DNA of 64,000 nucleotides, taken from Anaeromyxobacter terrae (GTDB lineage: Bacteria; Myxococcota; Myxococcia; Myxococcales; Anaeromyxobacteraceae). A model generated the notes under the pieces. The model was not told the origin of the DNA and did not search any database. It saw only the letters and a program-made list of their open reading frames with translations. This document shows, piece by piece, positions 28,760 to 37,264 of the stretch (position 1 is its first letter; the number at the start of each line of letters is the position of its first letter). The stretch covers positions 1-64,000 of the forward strand of contig NZ_JALCYY010000017.1 of NCBI RefSeq assembly GCF_022690685.1, written 5' to 3'. The position numbers and the translations under genes were made by a program.

Positions 28760-30501
28760 ACTCCAACCGCGCCGCCATCGGGCTCCTGCTCGCGATCGCG
28801 ATCGGCCCCGCGCGCGGCCTCGCCTTCGACTACAGCGGCCGCCTGGGGCTCCGCTACGACCGGACCGACGGCTGGATCGACGGGCAGCACGGGTTCGTGC
28901 CCGTCCTGAACCTCGACGGCGCCGCGTCCGCGAGCGGCTACCTGTTCGCGCCCGACGCCCTGCGCCTGCGCGGCGGCCTCGAGTACGACCGGCTGCGCCG
29001 GGGGGCCGGCGGGGACGAGAGCACCGACGGGACGCTCACCTACGAGGGCTCCGCATCGCTCTTCGAGACGCGCGAGAGCCGGCTCGGCGCGTCCGCCGAG
29101 GCGTACCGCCGGGTCATCGACTTCACGACCTCGGCCGCGGCCGCGGCGGTCACCGGCACGCGGGTGGAGTCCGGCTACGGCGCGAGGGCGCGCTACGCCG
29201 ATCACGTCCTGCCGATGCTGTCGCTCGGCGCCTTCCAGCGCGACAGCAACAGCGTCGACGCCGCGGGCGTCGAGCGGGCGGAGACCACGCGCCTCGTCGA
29301 GGTGAGCACGCAGCACGGTCCCGGGCCGTACTCGGCCCGCGTGGACTACCGCGGCCGCTGGAACGAGGGGGACCTCGCGATCCAGGACTACACGACGCAC
29401 GAGGTGGACGCGAACGCGTCCACGTCCCTCGGCGGCGCCGTCGAGGGCTTCGCCTCCGTCCGCTACGACCTCCGGCTCCCCGGCAACGTCGACGCCGTGA
29501 ACCCGCGCTACGAGGGCGACCTCGTGCGGTCGGGGGCGCGCTGGACCGGCGAGGCCAGCCGCGGGTCGGCCCACTACGCGTACACGCATGTGAGCCTCTC
29601 CGCGCCCGCGCTCCTCGATCGCGAGCGGATCCAGCAGTCCGTCACCGCCTATCACGAGGTGACGCACTCGCCGCGCTGGGAGTCGGCGTGGACGGCGAGC
29701 CTGGCGCTCACGCAGGACCGGCTCGCCGCGGTGGAGGAGACGGCCGCAGGGCAGATGGCGGGAGCGGTGCTCCGCTGGCGCGCCCGGGGCGAGGCGCGCA
29801 GCCTGCTGCTCGAGGCCGGTCCGACGCTGGGCCTCCTGGAGCCCGCGGCGGGCGGGAGCGAGCTCGGGTACGGCGCGCACGCGCGGGCCCGGCTCGACGG
29901 GGCCTGGGACGTCGTCCGGTACGGGATCGACTACGCGATCGACCATCGCTCCAACCTGGACGCCGTGCTGGGCTGGGGCCTGCGCCAGTCCCTGCTCGTC
30001 GAAGGCGCGCGCAGCTTCTCGAGCGTCTCGACCCGGCTCGCGCTCACCGCCTCGGCCACGCGCCAGGACCTGAAGCTCTTCGGGGCGAGCTCGACGCGCG
30101 ACGTCCTCCTGCGCGCCGGCGCGACCTGGCGCCGCCACGAGGTCACCCTCGACGCGGGCGTGCTCGACGGCGTCTCTGGCGCGCTGCAGGGGATCCGCGG
30201 CGACGGCCTGTTCCTGCCGCCCGAGTTCGACACCCACTCGCGCTACGCGATGCTCATCATCGGGAGCGAGCTCGCCGAGCGGCTGCGGCTCACAGGCCGC
30301 ATCCGCCACGCCGCCGTCTCGGGGCCCGAGTATGCGGATCAGCGGGAGACGAACGTCGGCGGGGGCCTCTCCTACCGGATCGGGCTCGTGACGTTCTCGG
30401 TCGAGGAGACCTACACCTTCGCCGAGGCCGGCTCCACGACGCGCCGCCGCAACGACCTCTTCGTGCGCGCGAGCCGCACGTTCGGCGGACGCTTCCCGTG
30501 A
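28756..30501 (+). CDS. Outer-membrane beta-barrel, porin of an electron conduit (candidate)
   Basis: A 581-residue protein with a signal peptide (about 1-24, LAFDYSG) and long runs of alternating polar and hydrophobic residues rich in Tyr, Arg, Gly and acidic residues, as in large transmembrane barrels. The chain ends in RASRTFGGRFP, close to the usual C-terminal aromatic signal for BAM insertion though the final residue is Pro. No cysteine or haem motif is present. Between multihaem cytochrome genes this is the expected porin partner of a porin-cytochrome conduit. ATGA overlap with the preceding gene. Substrate channel function cannot be excluded. Confidence 0.8.
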   Translation: MNSNRAAIGLLLAIAIGPARGLAFDYSGRLGLRYDRTDGWIDGQHGFVPVLNLDGAASASGYLFAPDALRLRGGLEYDRLRRGAGGDESTDGTLTYEGSASLFETRESRLGASAEAYRRVIDFTTSAAAAAVTGTRVESGYGARARYADHVLPMLSLGAFQRDSNSVDAAGVERAETTRLVEVSTQHGPGPYSARVDYRGRWNEGDLAIQDYTTHEVDANASTSLGGAVEGFASVRYDLRLPGNVDAVNPRYEGDLVRSGARWTGEASRGSAHYAYTHVSLSAPALLDRERIQQSVTAYHEVTHSPRWESAWTASLALTQDRLAAVEETAAGQMAGAVLRWRARGEARSLLLEAGPTLGLLEPAAGGSELGYGAHARARLDGAWDVVRYGIDYAIDHRSNLDAVLGWGLRQSLLVEGARSFSSVSTRLALTASATRQDLKLFGASSTRDVLLRAGATWRRHEVTLDAGVLDGVSGALQGIRGDGLFLPPEFDTHSRYAMLIIGSELAERLRLTGRIRHAAVSGPEYADQRETNVGGGLSYRIGLVTFSVEETYTFAEAGSTTRRRNDLFVRASRTFGGRFP

Positions 30502-31517
30502 CGCCCGCCGCCGCACGCCTCGGCGCCCTCGCCGCCTGCGCCGCGCTCGCCTGCGCCCATGCCCCGCGCGCCGCGCCCAGCCAGCTCCCCGACCTTCGCT
30601 GGCCCGAGGGGCCCGCCGCCCCGCGCGCGCGGCTCGCGCGGCTGCTCCCGGACCCGCAGGCACAGGCGCCCATCGCCCCCGCCTGGCGCCGCGCCCTCGA
30701 CGCCGTCCTCGGCCTCGAGCGCCGCGCGCCGGACGCGGGCCTGCGCCGCCCGTTCGGCGTGCTCGCCGTCGACGGCGAGGAGACCCTCGTCGCCGACCCT
30801 GACCTCGCCCGCGTGGTGCGCGTGGGGGGCCGGGGGACGCAGCGGACCGTGGAGTGCAAGGGCCGCGCGTGGAGCGCGCCGTTCGCGCTCGCCCGCGCGC
30901 CCTCGGGAGAGCTCCTCGTCGCCGACGCGGGCGCCGCCGTCGTCGTGAGGATCTCGCCCGACGGGCGCTGCGCCGAGCTCGGCGCCGGACGGCTCGAGCG
31001 GCCGACCGGGGTCGCCGCGACGGCGGACCGGATCTACGTGGCCGATCCGCCGCGCCACGAGGTGGTCGCGCTCTCCGCGGCAGGCGAGGTCGTCGCCCGC
31101 ATGGGCGGACGCGGCGCGGGCGACGGGCAGCTCAGCTTCCCGACCGCGGTGGCGGTGGCGCCTGACGGCACCCTGCTCGTCGTGGACGCGCTCAACTTCC
31201 GCATCTCGCGGTTCTCGCCGGACGGGCGCTGGCTGGGCGCGTTCGGAGAGGCCGGCGACGAGGGCGGAGCGCTCGCCAGGCCCAAGGGGATCGCGGTGGA
31301 TCGCGAGGGGCGTGTCTACGTGAGCGACGCCCAGCGCGACGTGGTCCTCGTCTTCTCGCCTGCGGGCGCGCTCGAGTACGCCCTGGGCGCGAGCGGCGAG
31401 GGGCCGGGCCGGTTCGTCCACCCCGCGGGGCTCGCGGTCGCGGGGAACCGCCTGCTCGTCGCGGACAGCCTGAATGGCCGCGTCCAGGTCTTCGAGCTCA
31501 TCGGAGAGGCACCATGA
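30498..31517 (+). CDS. NHL-repeat beta-propeller lipoprotein (candidate)
   Basis: 339 residues from a GTG that overlaps the barrel stop (GTGA). The N-terminus has a signal sequence with possible lipobox cysteines (LAAC or ALAC). From about residue 95 there are repeats of the NHL type: FPTAVAVAPDGTLLVVDALNFRISRFSPDGRW, ARPKGIAVDREGRVYVSDAQ and similar, enough for a six-bladed propeller. Such propellers often sit beside multihaem cytochromes and isomerases in extracellular electron-transfer loci; their role is not settled. Confidence 0.85.
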   Translation: MTPAAARLGALAACAALACAHAPRAAPSQLPDLRWPEGPAAPRARLARLLPDPQAQAPIAPAWRRALDAVLGLERRAPDAGLRRPFGVLAVDGEETLVADPDLARVVRVGGRGTQRTVECKGRAWSAPFALARAPSGELLVADAGAAVVVRISPDGRCAELGAGRLERPTGVAATADRIYVADPPRHEVVALSAAGEVVARMGGRGAGDGQLSFPTAVAVAPDGTLLVVDALNFRISRFSPDGRWLGAFGEAGDEGGALARPKGIAVDREGRVYVSDAQRDVVLVFSPAGALEYALGASGEGPGRFVHPAGLAVAGNRLLVADSLNGRVQVFELIGEAP

Positions 31518-33229
31518 GGCTCCTCGTCGCCGTCGCGCTCCTCGCCGCCTCGCCCGCGCTCGCGGCCCCAGGCCGCGTCGCCGGCTCGAAGCACGACCTC
31601 TCCGTCACCGGACCGGGGCCCATCAAGGCGGAGCAGGAGACGCGCGTCTGCATCTTCTGCCACGTGCCCCACCAGGGGAGCCGCGAGGCGCTGTCGAGCC
31701 GGCCGGATCCCGGCGCCGGGCACCGGCCCTACGCGAGCGGCACGATGCGGGCCCGGCCCGGCGCGCCCTCCGGCGCGTCGCGCGTGTGCCTCTCCTGCCA
31801 CGACGGCACGATCGCGATCGGCCGGACCACCTCCGAGCTCATCGCGATGAACGGCGCCGCGCCGGGCGGCGTCATCCCGTCGACGCGACGGTCGAACCTC
31901 GGCACCGACCTGCGGCGCACGCACCCGATCTCCTTCGCTCCGGCGCCGGCGGCGTCCACGCACCGGCCCGCGCCGCACGACGCGGTGCGCCTCGACAGGA
32001 ACGGCGAGCTGCAGTGCACCGCCTGCCACGACCCTCACGCGGAGTATGGGGGTTCCGCAGAGGGCAAGTTCCTCGTCAAGCCGACGGCGGGGGCCCAGCT
32101 CTGCGCCACGTGCCACGTGTCGTCGGGCGCGTCGAGCCACGCCTCCTCGCCCGCGGCGCTCCCGCCCGCCGAGCGCGCCGCGACGGGCTACGCCTCCGTC
32201 GCCGAGGCCGCGTGCATGGCCTGCCACCGCTCTCACGGCGGCGACGCCCGCGGCGGACTGGTCGCCCGCGGCGACGTCGAGCGCGACGATGCCCTGTGCC
32301 TCCGCTGCCACGGCGGCGCGGTCGCGCGGCTCGACGTCGCCCTCGACGCGGCGAAGCCCTACTCCCACGCGATCGACGGCGGCCGCCAGCACGACGCCGC
32401 GGAGGGCCCGAGCGGCCCGGGCCCTCGGCTGCCCGAGACGTCCGCCGCCGCGCCCCGCCACGCCGTGTGCGTGGACTGCCACGATCCGCACGAGGCGAAC
32501 GGGCAGCGCACGGCTGCCCCCCTCGCCGGCGGCGCGCTGGCCGGCGTGTGGGGCATCGACCTCGCCGGCCGACCGGTGACGCCGGCGCGCTTCCAGTACG
32601 AGGTCTGCTTCAAGTGCCACGCCGACAGCGCGAACCAGGCCGACGCGCCGGGCGCGGTGCGGCGCGCGCGCCCCGAGCCGAACCTCCGGCTCGTGTTCGA
32701 CCCCTCCGCGCCCTCGTTCCACCCGGTCGCCGCGCCGGGCCGCAACCCCGAGGTCCCCGGGCTCCTCCCTCCGTACGACGAGACGAGCCTCGTCTACTGC
32801 ACCGACTGCCACGCCTCGAGCTCCGGCCCCGGGGCGGGCGGGAGCGGGCCCCGCGGGCCGCACGGCTCCGTCTACCCGCACCTGCTCGAGCGCAGCTACT
32901 CCACCGCCGACGGGACCGTCGAGAGCGCCGCGGCGTACGCGCTCTGCTACAAGTGCCACGATCGCGAGGTCCTCCTCTCGTCGCGCTCCGCCTTCCCGCA
33001 CCGCCGGCACGTCGTGGATGGGCGCGCGGCCTGCGCCGCCTGCCACGCGGCGCACGGCGTCGCGCGCACCTCCGGCACCGACACGGCGAACGCCCACCTC
33101 GTCGACTTCGACCTGTCGGTGGTGGGCCCGGGCCCGGGCGGACGGCGCGAGTACGAGCGCCGCGGCCCGCGCACGGGGAGCTGCGCGCTGCGATGCCACG
33201 GCAGGGAGCACGACCGGACCACGTACTGA
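31514..33229 (+). CDS. 12-haem c-type cytochrome with one CX3CH site
   Basis: A 571-residue exported cytochrome (signal peptide 1-18). I count 11 CXXCH motifs and a final CALRCH, a CX3CH motif that could bind a twelfth haem. The first four sites follow the layout CxxCHxPH, CxxCHDGT, HPIS, CxxCHDPH, CxxCH, the same as in the small tetrahaem cytochrome at 34774-35361, so the N-terminal domain is related to it. It is coupled to the NHL gene by an ATGA overlap. Likely a surface-exposed or periplasmic partner of the barrel. Confidence 0.94.
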   Translation: MRLLVAVALLAASPALAAPGRVAGSKHDLSVTGPGPIKAEQETRVCIFCHVPHQGSREALSSRPDPGAGHRPYASGTMRARPGAPSGASRVCLSCHDGTIAIGRTTSELIAMNGAAPGGVIPSTRRSNLGTDLRRTHPISFAPAPAASTHRPAPHDAVRLDRNGELQCTACHDPHAEYGGSAEGKFLVKPTAGAQLCATCHVSSGASSHASSPAALPPAERAATGYASVAEAACMACHRSHGGDARGGLVARGDVERDDALCLRCHGGAVARLDVALDAAKPYSHAIDGGRQHDAAEGPSGPGPRLPETSAAAPRHAVCVDCHDPHEANGQRTAAPLAGGALAGVWGIDLAGRPVTPARFQYEVCFKCHADSANQADAPGAVRRARPEPNLRLVFDPSAPSFHPVAAPGRNPEVPGLLPPYDETSLVYCTDCHASSSGPGAGGSGPRGPHGSVYPHLLERSYSTADGTVESAAAYALCYKCHDREVLLSSRSAFPHRRHVVDGRAACAACHAAHGVARTSGTDTANAHLVDFDLSVVGPGPGGRREYERRGPRTGSCALRCHGREHDRTTY

Positions 33230-33333
33230 CCACGCCCGACGGTGGCGTCCGCGATTTGCGCGAGCCGCTGGCGCGTGAGATCACCGGCTTCCCGGGTCCG
33301 CCCCTCGGGGCCCCGCACACAGGCGAGACGATC

Positions 33334-34455
33334 ATGAGCACCCGCACCGCGTCCCCTTCTCTCCCCCCCGCCGCGCTCGCGGGCGCCGCTCGGCGCCGCG
33401 CGGCGCTCGCCGCGGCCCACCACGCCGCGGCGACCGGCAGCGCGGGCGCGCAGCGGAATGCGGACACCCGGGTCTGGCCGCCGCCCCCCGACAAGGCGCG
33501 CATCGAGTACGTGGAGACGATCTCCGGCACGGAGGGGTTCTCGCGCTCGTTCTGGTCGAAGGCCCGCCGCGCGCTCTTCGGCCGAGGGGACGAGATCTCG
33601 CTCAAGAACCCGATGGCGCTCGCGCTCTCGCCGGACGATCGCAGGCTGTACGTCTCCTGCCCGATGGCCGGGTCCGTGGTGGAGCTCGATCTCGTGGAGC
33701 GCTCGGTCCGGGGGGTCGCCAGCGCGGACGGGCACCGCCCCGCGCAGCCGTTCGGGCTCGCGGTGGATGCGGCGGGGGACCTGTTCGTCGCCGACGCCGC
33801 CCAGCGGACGGTCCTCGTCTACGCGGCCGGCGGCGCGTTCCTGCGCGAGATCGGCCGCGGGCTGCTCGAGCGCCCGACGGGGCTCGCCATCGACCGCACC
33901 CGCGGCCTCCTGTATGTCGTCGAGGGTGGGAGCCGCGAGTCGGAGCGGCACCTCGTCGAGGTCTTTGCGCTCGATGGCCGCCACCTCAGGACGATCGGCG
34001 GGCCGGGCTCCGCGCCAGGACGCTTCCTGTTCCCGTCGCACGCGGCCGTGGACGCAGGCGGCAACCTGTACGTCTCCGACACGCTCAACTCCCGCGTCCA
34101 GGTGTTCGACCCGGCGGGCGAGCTCGTGACCGCGTTCGGGACGCTGGGGAGCGCACCGGGCTCGTTCGGCAAGGTGAAGGGGATCGCGTTCGACGCGTTC
34201 GGCAACCTGCACGCCGCGGACGGGCAGAACGCCACCGTGCAGATCTTCAACGCGCAGCACCGGGTGCTGCTCGAGTACGGCGGTCGCGGCGGTCGCGTGG
34301 AGTTCATGGAGCTCCCGACCGGCGTCGCCGTGAGCTCTGGAAACGACATCTTCGTGGCCGACTACACCGGCAACCGCGTGAACCACTACCGGCTCGTCAA
34401 CACCGCGGCGCAGGACTCGTCGGTGGTGGCGGGCGCAGCCGACGCGCCGCGTTAG
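33334..34455 (+). CDS. NHL-repeat beta-propeller protein
   Basis: 373 residues with at least five NHL blades (PFGLAVDAAGDLFVADAAQRT, FPSHAAVDAGGNLYVSDTLNSRVQVFD, KVKGIAFDAFGNLHAADGQNAT, LPTGVAVSSGNDIFVADYTGNRV). The first ~45 residues are Ala/Arg-rich with two His and do not form a normal signal peptide, unlike the sister gene at 30498; either export is unusual or the true start differs. Spacing from the 12-haem gene is 104 nt, the only loose joint in the operon. Confidence 0.85.
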   Translation: MSTRTASPSLPPAALAGAARRRAALAAAHHAAATGSAGAQRNADTRVWPPPPDKARIEYVETISGTEGFSRSFWSKARRALFGRGDEISLKNPMALALSPDDRRLYVSCPMAGSVVELDLVERSVRGVASADGHRPAQPFGLAVDAAGDLFVADAAQRTVLVYAAGGAFLREIGRGLLERPTGLAIDRTRGLLYVVEGGSRESERHLVEVFALDGRHLRTIGGPGSAPGRFLFPSHAAVDAGGNLYVSDTLNSRVQVFDPAGELVTAFGTLGSAPGSFGKVKGIAFDAFGNLHAADGQNATVQIFNAQHRVLLEYGGRGGRVEFMELPTGVAVSSGNDIFVADYTGNRVNHYRLVNTAAQDSSVVAGAADAPR

Positions 34456-34590
34456 CGGCGGCCCGACCACCAGCGCGCGCCACCGCCGAGGGCGAGGCGG
34501 ACCCAGGGTCGAGCCAGTACACCACCGCGCCTCTCGGTTACTCGCTGTGAACCATCTTCTGCGCGCCAGCGCGCAGGGACACAGGCGGGA

Positions 34591-34621
34591 ATTGACCTGA
34601 GGTCAATGCACCCGTTGACCT
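34591..34621. promoter_or_regulatory. Palindromic operator with third half-site before tetrahaem cytochrome
   Basis: ATTGACCTGAGGTCAAT (34591-34607) is a 17-bp palindrome with a central G; a further half-site TTGACCT lies at 34615-34621 and could also serve as a -35 box. A TGGGGG/CCCCCA hairpin follows at about 34635-34650. The region 34456-34773 otherwise holds no gene; its leader is ~150 nt long. Confidence 0.6.
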
Positions 34622-34773
34622 TTCGTCGGCGGCTGGGGGTACTCCCCCACCGTCGGCGATGTACGGCCGCGAAAGGACCCAGCTATCCCAGGTCCCGTGC
34701 GGGCCCTGCTCTTGCACCTGTGCCCGCCCGGCCGTGCGCAGGGGCACGGCAACACGAAAGGACTGTCCCTCAC

Positions 34774-35361
34774 ATGAAGAAGGCTATCGTTCTCGGCCTG
34801 GCGCTCTTCGCGACCACCGCCTCGGCGGCCATCACGGGCACGCCGCACGACCTCCTCAAGCTCGCGGGCAACACGGCGTCGAGCGCCTGCCAGTACTGCC
34901 ACATGCCGCACCACTCCAACACGGCCGTCACCGACGCGCCCCTCTGGGCGAAGGCGGTCCGGACGAGCTACACGGACGGCGGCGTGGCCAAGACCGTCGG
35001 CTCGAACTCGCAGCTCTGCCTGAGCTGCCACGACGGCACGGCGTCGGCGGTCACGACCCAGCACAACGGCCAGACGCTCGCGACCGCGTACACGATCAAC
35101 GGCGGCGCGACGGGCGGCACGAACGTCGGGACGGAGCTCGGCAACGATCACCCCGTGTCGATCACGTACGCCTCGGCCGGCGGCGGCCTCGCCGCGCTCG
35201 TCTCGCTCACGGCCGCGAAGACGGCCGGGTTCGTGTTCTTCGGCGCGACCGCCGACCAGCTCGAGTGCGGGAGCTGCCACGATCCGCACGTCCAGCCCAC
35301 CGGGGGCAACTTCCTCCGCGGCGGCACGGGCGACTTCTGCACGAAGTGCCACCAGAAGTAA
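34774..35361 (+). CDS. Small tetrahaem c-type cytochrome, possible filament subunit
   Basis: 195 residues with a clean signal peptide (1-18, ASA) and four CXXCH motifs (CQYCH, CLSCH, CGSCH, CTKCH). Between sites 2 and 3 lies a ~90-residue Gly/Ala/Thr-rich segment with NDHPVSITY. From memory, this layout and its neighbours (isomerase, NHL protein, larger cytochromes) recall the OmcE locus of Geobacter, whose tetrahaem protein polymerises; that identity is a hypothesis. It has its own operator region, an AAAGGA ribosome site and a strong terminator, suggesting high, independent expression. Confidence 0.93.
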   Translation: MKKAIVLGLALFATTASAAITGTPHDLLKLAGNTASSACQYCHMPHHSNTAVTDAPLWAKAVRTSYTDGGVAKTVGSNSQLCLSCHDGTASAVTTQHNGQTLATAYTINGGATGGTNVGTELGNDHPVSITYASAGGGLAALVSLTAAKTAGFVFFGATADQLECGSCHDPHVQPTGGNFLRGGTGDFCTKCHQK

Positions 35362-35372
35362 CGCAGGCGTCG

Positions 35373-35435
35373 CGCGGTCGATGAACGACCGCGGCGGTGC
35401 ACGAGGGGGAGAGGCCGAGAGGTCTCTCCCCTTTT
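35373..35435 (+). terminator. Terminator pair after tetrahaem cytochrome
   Basis: First an 8-bp hairpin CGCGGTCG / CGACCGCG (35373-35393), then GGGGAGAG / CTCTCCCC (35406-35431) followed by TTTT. The second is a canonical Rho-independent terminator. Confidence 0.88.
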
Positions 35436-35493
35436 CAGTTCCCCGCGCTCGGCGCCCCGTCGAACGAGCGCAGCCGTGGTATGCCTCGCACCC

Positions 35494-36003
35494 ATGGGGA
35501 AGCTCGCGAGCACCCTCCTCGTCGCCGCCGGCGCGATCTGGACCCTGGGCACGGGCTGGCTCGCGGCGAACATCGGCCTCGCGCTGTCGCGCGCCGCGGC
35601 CGCGCCGCTCGTGGTGAAGGTGGCGGAAGCGCCGGCGGAGCGCTGGGTGCGGCTCGAGGACGCGGAGCCGCGCTGCGACACGCGCGCGGTGAGCAAGAGC
35701 TACACCTTCTTCCTCGCCGCGCCGCGGGGCGGCGGCGCGCCGTTCGTCGTGCAGCGCGTGGGCGACGTCCCCTGCGAGGCCGGGGCCCTCGAGGGCGGCT
35801 TCGTCCCGGGCACATTCACCCGCGACTTCCTGCAGAAGCGCTTCGGGGTGAACCTCCCCACCGACGGCGAGGTCCGCATCTTCACCGAGGCGCTCTCGCC
35901 GGGCTACCTCAAGGCGGCCCTGGGGCGGATGCTGCTCTTCCTGGCGATGGGCTTCCTCGTCTTCATCGTCGGGCTGCGCGCGATGAGGCGAGCGCGGGAT
36001 TAG
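35494..36003 (+). CDS. Unknown two-helix membrane protein
   Basis: 169 residues from the ATG at 35494 (an upstream GTG at 35476 would add six). A membrane helix at about 5-30 and another at about 145-162 flank an extracytoplasmic loop of ~110 residues with two cysteines (PRCDTR, VPCEAG) that could form a disulphide. Ends in basic residues RRARD on the cytoplasmic side. The family is not recognised. Its stop overlaps that of the convergent lipoprotein gene. Confidence 0.75.
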   Translation: MGKLASTLLVAAGAIWTLGTGWLAANIGLALSRAAAAPLVVKVAEAPAERWVRLEDAEPRCDTRAVSKSYTFFLAAPRGGGAPFVVQRVGDVPCEAGALEGGFVPGTFTRDFLQKRFGVNLPTDGEVRIFTEALSPGYLKAALGRMLLFLAMGFLVFIVGLRAMRRARD

Positions 36004-36428
36004 CGGTCCCGCTCCGGGCCGGGTCGCTCGAACGGCCTCGTCGCGAAGTCGGAGACGACCTCGTCGGTGTAGCCTCGGACGACATCCTCGAGCCCGCAGC
36101 CGTTCAGCGCGGCGGCGTCCGGAGCGGCCATCACGCAGCGGTACCGCTCCTCGGGCCAGTCGCGGCAGTCGCGCACGAGCGCCTCGCGGTGCGCGCGCGC
36201 CCACGCGTCCGAGCGCGCCTTCACGCGCTCCTCGGCGGCGGCGGTGGAGAGCTCCGGATCGCGCGCGGCCGCGAAGCGTCTCAGGCCCTCGACGTAGACC
36301 TCGAGCCCGGCCCGCAGGAGCGCGTCGACGCGATCCGCGGCGGCCTCGCAGCGCCGCGCCTCCGAGCGGGGGGCGGTCGCGCACGCGGCGAGCAGGAACG
36401 GGACGAGCAGCGCGACGACTCGGGTCAT
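36000..36428 (-). CDS. Small Cys-containing lipoprotein, unknown function
   Basis: 142 residues with a lipoprotein signal (LLAAC, lipid Cys at about 16). The mature part is helical and charged, with four further cysteines (RRCEAA, RDCRDW, YRCVMA, NGCGLE), probably two disulphides. No family recognised. Divergent from the NlpC-like gene, convergent with the preceding gene. Confidence 0.75.
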   Translation of the reverse strand: MTRVVALLVPFLLAACATAPRSEARRCEAAADRVDALLRAGLEVYVEGLRRFAAARDPELSTAAAEERVKARSDAWARAHREALVRDCRDWPEERYRCVMAAPDAAALNGCGLEDVVRGYTDEVVSDFATRPFERPGPERDR

Positions 36429-36533
36429 GCGGCCTCCGGCGGGGCTGTGCCCCCCGGACGATCCTGCCCGCACGCGCTCGCCTCCGGAGGAGAAAATTGG
36501 ACGTGCGACGTCGCGTGCGTACCATCGACCTCG

Positions 36534-37184
36534 ATGTCGCCGAGCCGCGGAAGTCTCCTCGCGCTGGCCCTCCTCGTGACGGGCTGCGCCGGAGGAAAGC
36601 TCGCGGCGCGGCGCGATCCCCTGCCCCCGCCCGCCCCCGGAATCCGGACCGGCTCCCTCACGGGAGCCGGTCCGGAGACCGGACTTCCTCGCGTGAGGGC
36701 GCCCCGCGTCGCCACCGAGGTCTCCATCCCGCGCGCGCTCGAAGCCGCCGCGAGCCTCCTCGGAGCGAGCGCCATCGTGATCGGTGGCGCCGACCACGGC
36801 GACGGCTGTGATGCGCTCGTCCGGGCCGCCCTGGCGGAGGGAGGCGTCGCCCTCCCCGACGGCGACGCGAGCGCCCTCCACGCCGCGGCGAAGGCCCGTG
36901 GCGGGGTCCGGCGCGGCAACGCCCGCCCCGGCGACCTCCTGTTCCTCTCCGACCGCCCCGGCGGACCGGTCGAGCACGTCGGCCTCGTCGAGCGCGTGGC
37001 CGACGACGGCACGGTCGTCTTCCTGCACCGGACCGCGCGCGGCGTCGCGCGCCTGCGCCTCACCGCGTCGAGCCCGTGGAAGGCGCGCACCGAGGCCGGC
37101 AAGGCGCTGAACGACGTGCTCGTCGTCGGCGCCGGGCGCGTCACCACCGGCCGGCTGCTCGTGGGGTACGCGACGCCGCGGTGA
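36534..37184 (+). CDS. NlpC/P60-like cell-wall hydrolase lipoprotein
   Basis: 216 residues. Lipobox VTGC gives lipid Cys18. The domain at about 70-205 has the NlpC/P60 order: candidate nucleophile Cys92 (GDGCDALV), NARPGDLLFLSD, His148 (EHVGLVE) and a further polar residue at His165. Such enzymes cut peptide stems of peptidoglycan. The nucleophile context (GCDALV instead of DCSGLV) is divergent, so activity is probable rather than certain. The linker after the lipobox is built on a perfect DNA palindrome. Confidence 0.8.
   Translation: MSPSRGSLLALALLVTGCAGGKLAARRDPLPPPAPGIRTGSLTGAGPETGLPRVRAPRVATEVSIPRALEAAASLLGASAIVIGGADHGDGCDALVRAALAEGGVALPDGDASALHAAAKARGGVRRGNARPGDLLFLSDRPGGPVEHVGLVERVADDGTVVFLHRTARGVARLRLTASSPWKARTEAGKALNDVLVVGAGRVTTGRLLVGYATPR
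36644..36675. repeat. Perfect 14-bp inverted repeat inside a coding region
   Basis: Arms CCGGACCGGCTCCC and GGGAGCCGGTCCGG with a 4-nt loop, coding for the Gly/Thr-rich linker of the NlpC-like lipoprotein. Confidence 0.9.
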
Positions 37185-37264
37185 GCGCGGCGGCCGTGGA
37201 CGGCCGACCGCGATTCGCGACCACGCGAGCGACGCCGCGGGTGCCCGCGATCCGCGCCCGTCGT

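Noticed and set aside
34622-34773. c-di-GMP (GEMM) riboswitch in the tetrahaem leader
   Set aside because: Such riboswitches precede cytochrome genes in relatives, but I could not find the conserved core in this leader.
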